This document shows, in pieces, positions 53,301 through 53,937 of a stretch of DNA of 53,937 bases. Source of the DNA: CAMWXW01 sp051650105 (lineage in GTDB: Bacteria; Desulfobacterota; Desulfovibrionia; Desulfovibrionales; Desulfovibrionaceae); assembly GCA_051650105.1 (NCBI GenBank), contig JBOFIJ010000013.1, positions 1-53,937 of the forward strand, read 5' to 3'. The notes beneath the pieces are model-generated. The model was not told the DNA's origin. It saw only the letters and a list, made by a program, of their open reading frames with translations, and searched no databases. Position 1 is the stretch's first letter. Each line of letters begins with the position of its first letter. A program made the translations under genes and the position numbers.

Positions 53301-53784
53301 TAAAAAAATAAAAAATACATCGTCAAAATATAAAAAAGAATATACAACAAATGTTGAACTCTCCCTGTCTCTTCCCGTTTTTATTCCTGAAGAATATATT
53401 ACAGACAGCAAAGAGAGACTTACGTATTACAGAATGCTTTCTACAGCAAAAACATCCCAGGATATTTATAGCATATTGCAAGAAATCCAAGATAGATTTG
53501 GCACTATTCCTAAACAACTTTCTCTTTTTTCAAGTATTTTGGAAACTAAATTACTTCTTACTCGTTTAGGAATATGCAAGGCAGATATATCTAAATCATC
53601 CATAAAGATAACATGGAGTGATGGACAAGATTTGTTTTCTCCAGAAGATATTATAAATTGGGTACAAAGACATGCTACTCTTCGAATATCTCCACCAGCA
53701 AGTATTGAATATACTTTTACAAAAGAAACCATATCACAAAATTTTTCTCATTTTGAATCTCTTATGCTCGAACTTCTCGGCTAA
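50341..53784 (+). CDS. mfd: Transcription-repair coupling factor Mfd
   Basis: Mfd releases RNA polymerase stalled at DNA lesions and recruits UvrA. The product is 1147 residues from the ATG at 50341, close to the E. coli length of 1148; a GTG at 50329 is an alternative but has no Shine-Dalgarno sequence. Domains in order: UvrB-homology (about 1-330), the RNA-polymerase-interacting CarD-like domain beginning EGDYIVHKEHGIGKY (about 480-545), RecG-like helicase with Walker A DVGFGKTE (near 634) and DEEQRFG (near 733), TATPIPRT, and a C-terminal TRCF domain (about 990-1100). The TRG motif region GAGNILGEAQSGQ is present. The protein appears complete. Confidence 0.97.
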   Translation: MIQKLYEHPNIRIEKSGLASLSLAANMALSDKKKVLIVLPENDIDTFIHYNALFSEKHKEQWLYFPHSTYIKKSPTIFYAQYMSALYQLSYSSHNAVLCSPFHLCLKAPSKELFEHNSLTITPQDTIGKELLIEQLFEWGYRTVPMVNTMGELASRGDILDIYPPHIFSKDKQGHFQEYPIRIEFFGDSIESIRTFLPTTQRSLENKEEITFFPIHPLIQNYSSQKKRYSYWDKLHTQDTINDDTFYVFRKYLDGRFTTLAGAGFFEDTTIALTKYFPNTSILFTRTKEDIKEGLVSACELWENFLKKEEDVHNTLLPPSLLFEENAHILTQLEHYNSIIFERVPTESTIPTYTFPERSYSSFKDILLASKKQEFEERPWQTLLSTLLEWRQEYTQVIIAFTSIQNRNKFLSLTHEDFIHFHTEYTPSKKGIFALLAPLSGGTDILWASIRLLGEDALLIKKNNTEYTQRNFQGLDEYKTLQEGDYIVHKEHGIGKYSGLHRLTVAHIENEYLLLLYTNNDKLYVPVDQLSYIQRFKGDSGTIPSLDTLGSTKWKTATNKARKAIETIAHDLVEMYAWRTVEKKYRYGPLSSLYKDFEASFGFEETPDQLKAINDVLDDMEKAAPMDRLICGDVGFGKTEIALRAAVRAALDGRQIAFLCPTTILAEQHYQSIRSRLANLPINVALLNRFVSKTQQKQIISSLEKGSIDIIIGTHRLLSADIVIPNLSLLILDEEQRFGVRHKEKLKVWKKDIDSLTLTATPIPRTLQLSIAGIRELSLIETAPLERKAIISSLCELTNPHVQATVEKELARNGQIFWVCNRIHKLEERATYLQTLFPLAKIGIAHGQLPEHSLEKIMHDFWRGDIDILLATSIIESGLDFPNANTLIVENAHMFGLGQLYQLRGRVGRSNKQAYAFFLIPPYHQLSEIAQERLEVILNMDFLGAGFQVAMEDLRIRGAGNILGEAQSGQIMKIGLDMYLEILEEEVKKIKNTSSKYKKEYTTNVELSLSLPVFIPEEYITDSKERLTYYRMLSTAKTSQDIYSILQEIQDRFGTIPKQLSLFSSILETKLLLTRLGICKADISKSSIKITWSDGQDLFSPEDIINWVQRHATLRISPPASIEYTFTKETISQNFSHFESLMLELLG

Positions 53785-53883
53785 ATTTATATTTTCTCAC
53801 AACGAAGGAAGAAAAGGAAAAGAAAGAAAAAACTCAATAATACATAGCACATTGTGATAATAACAATTTTTAATGCTATTAAA

Positions 53884-53930
53884 AAGAATGTACGAAATAC
53901 TTCAAAAATACTTTTTCGTACTTCTTTTAT
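53884..53930 (+). terminator. Terminator-like hairpin after mfd
   Basis: AAGAATGTACGAAA (53884-53897) pairs with TTTCGTACTTCTT (53914-53926) with one bulge, followed by TTATAT. A-residues on the left could serve a leftward transcript as well. Confidence 0.65.
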
Positions 53931-53937
53931 ATCAAGA

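Overview
This window looks like a chromosomal segment of a low-GC, gene-decayed member of the Desulfovibrionaceae, most like the obligate intracellular genus Lawsonia. The assignment is an inference from several things seen here: Desulfovibrio-type proteins (RlmE, GlnRS, a tungsten aldehyde:ferredoxin oxidoreductase, a 37-residue basic protein after recN), coding DNA that is AT-rich, gene deserts that are even more AT-rich, visibly decayed genes, and an orphan CesT-type type III secretion chaperone. The exact species cannot be proved without a search.

Layout. 1-3081: 5' end of mutS behind carA (minus strand), then galE-rlmE (plus). 3728-8078: clpP-clpX-lon protease operon (minus). 8303-10984: a Na+/Ca2+ exchanger converging on glnS. 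11314-14718: a 1134-residue MORN-repeat protein. 14698-16876: lnt with a DUF4254 gene. 16992-19505: four phage head genes (head-tail adaptor, Bbp16-like cement protein, major capsid protein, scaffold-like protein) with strong translation signals and their own terminator, but no terminase, portal, protease or tail genes. 19856-24101: trxA-trxB-bamD-argS and a SPOR-domain gene. 25153-27655: an NhaD antiporter and a family 2 glycosyltransferase. 29175-32151: a small membrane protein, pgeF, ftsE and ftsX. 33217-37908: a disordered hypothetical, pgl-lpxK, then yebC-xerD. Between lpxK and xerD lies a mosaic of copied fragments: pieces of lpxK flank a degraded copy of the mutS/carA junction seen at the window start. 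38382-40601: small lineage-specific genes, a YfgM-like protein and three tRNAs (Phe, Arg-ACG, Arg-TCG). 41050-45918: AOR, an unknown gene and bioA, then the T3SS chaperone. 47096-53784: recN, a small basic protein, purB and mfd.

Most genes are housekeeping: proteolysis, tRNA charging, envelope building (Lnt, LpxK, BamD, FtsEX, PgeF), redox (Trx), DNA repair (MutS, RecN, Mfd, XerD) and ion homeostasis. The unusual content is the capsid-gene remnant, the giant MORN protein, the orphan T3SS chaperone, the disordered 191-residue protein, the triple zinc-knuckle protein, the copied mutS/carA/lpxK mosaic and about 7 kb of deserts holding pseudogene traces. Starts were moved from the longest reading frame where a Shine-Dalgarno sequence or family alignment decides it (lon, rlmE, trxA, scaffold, pgl, lpxK, yebC, the YfgM-like gene and others).
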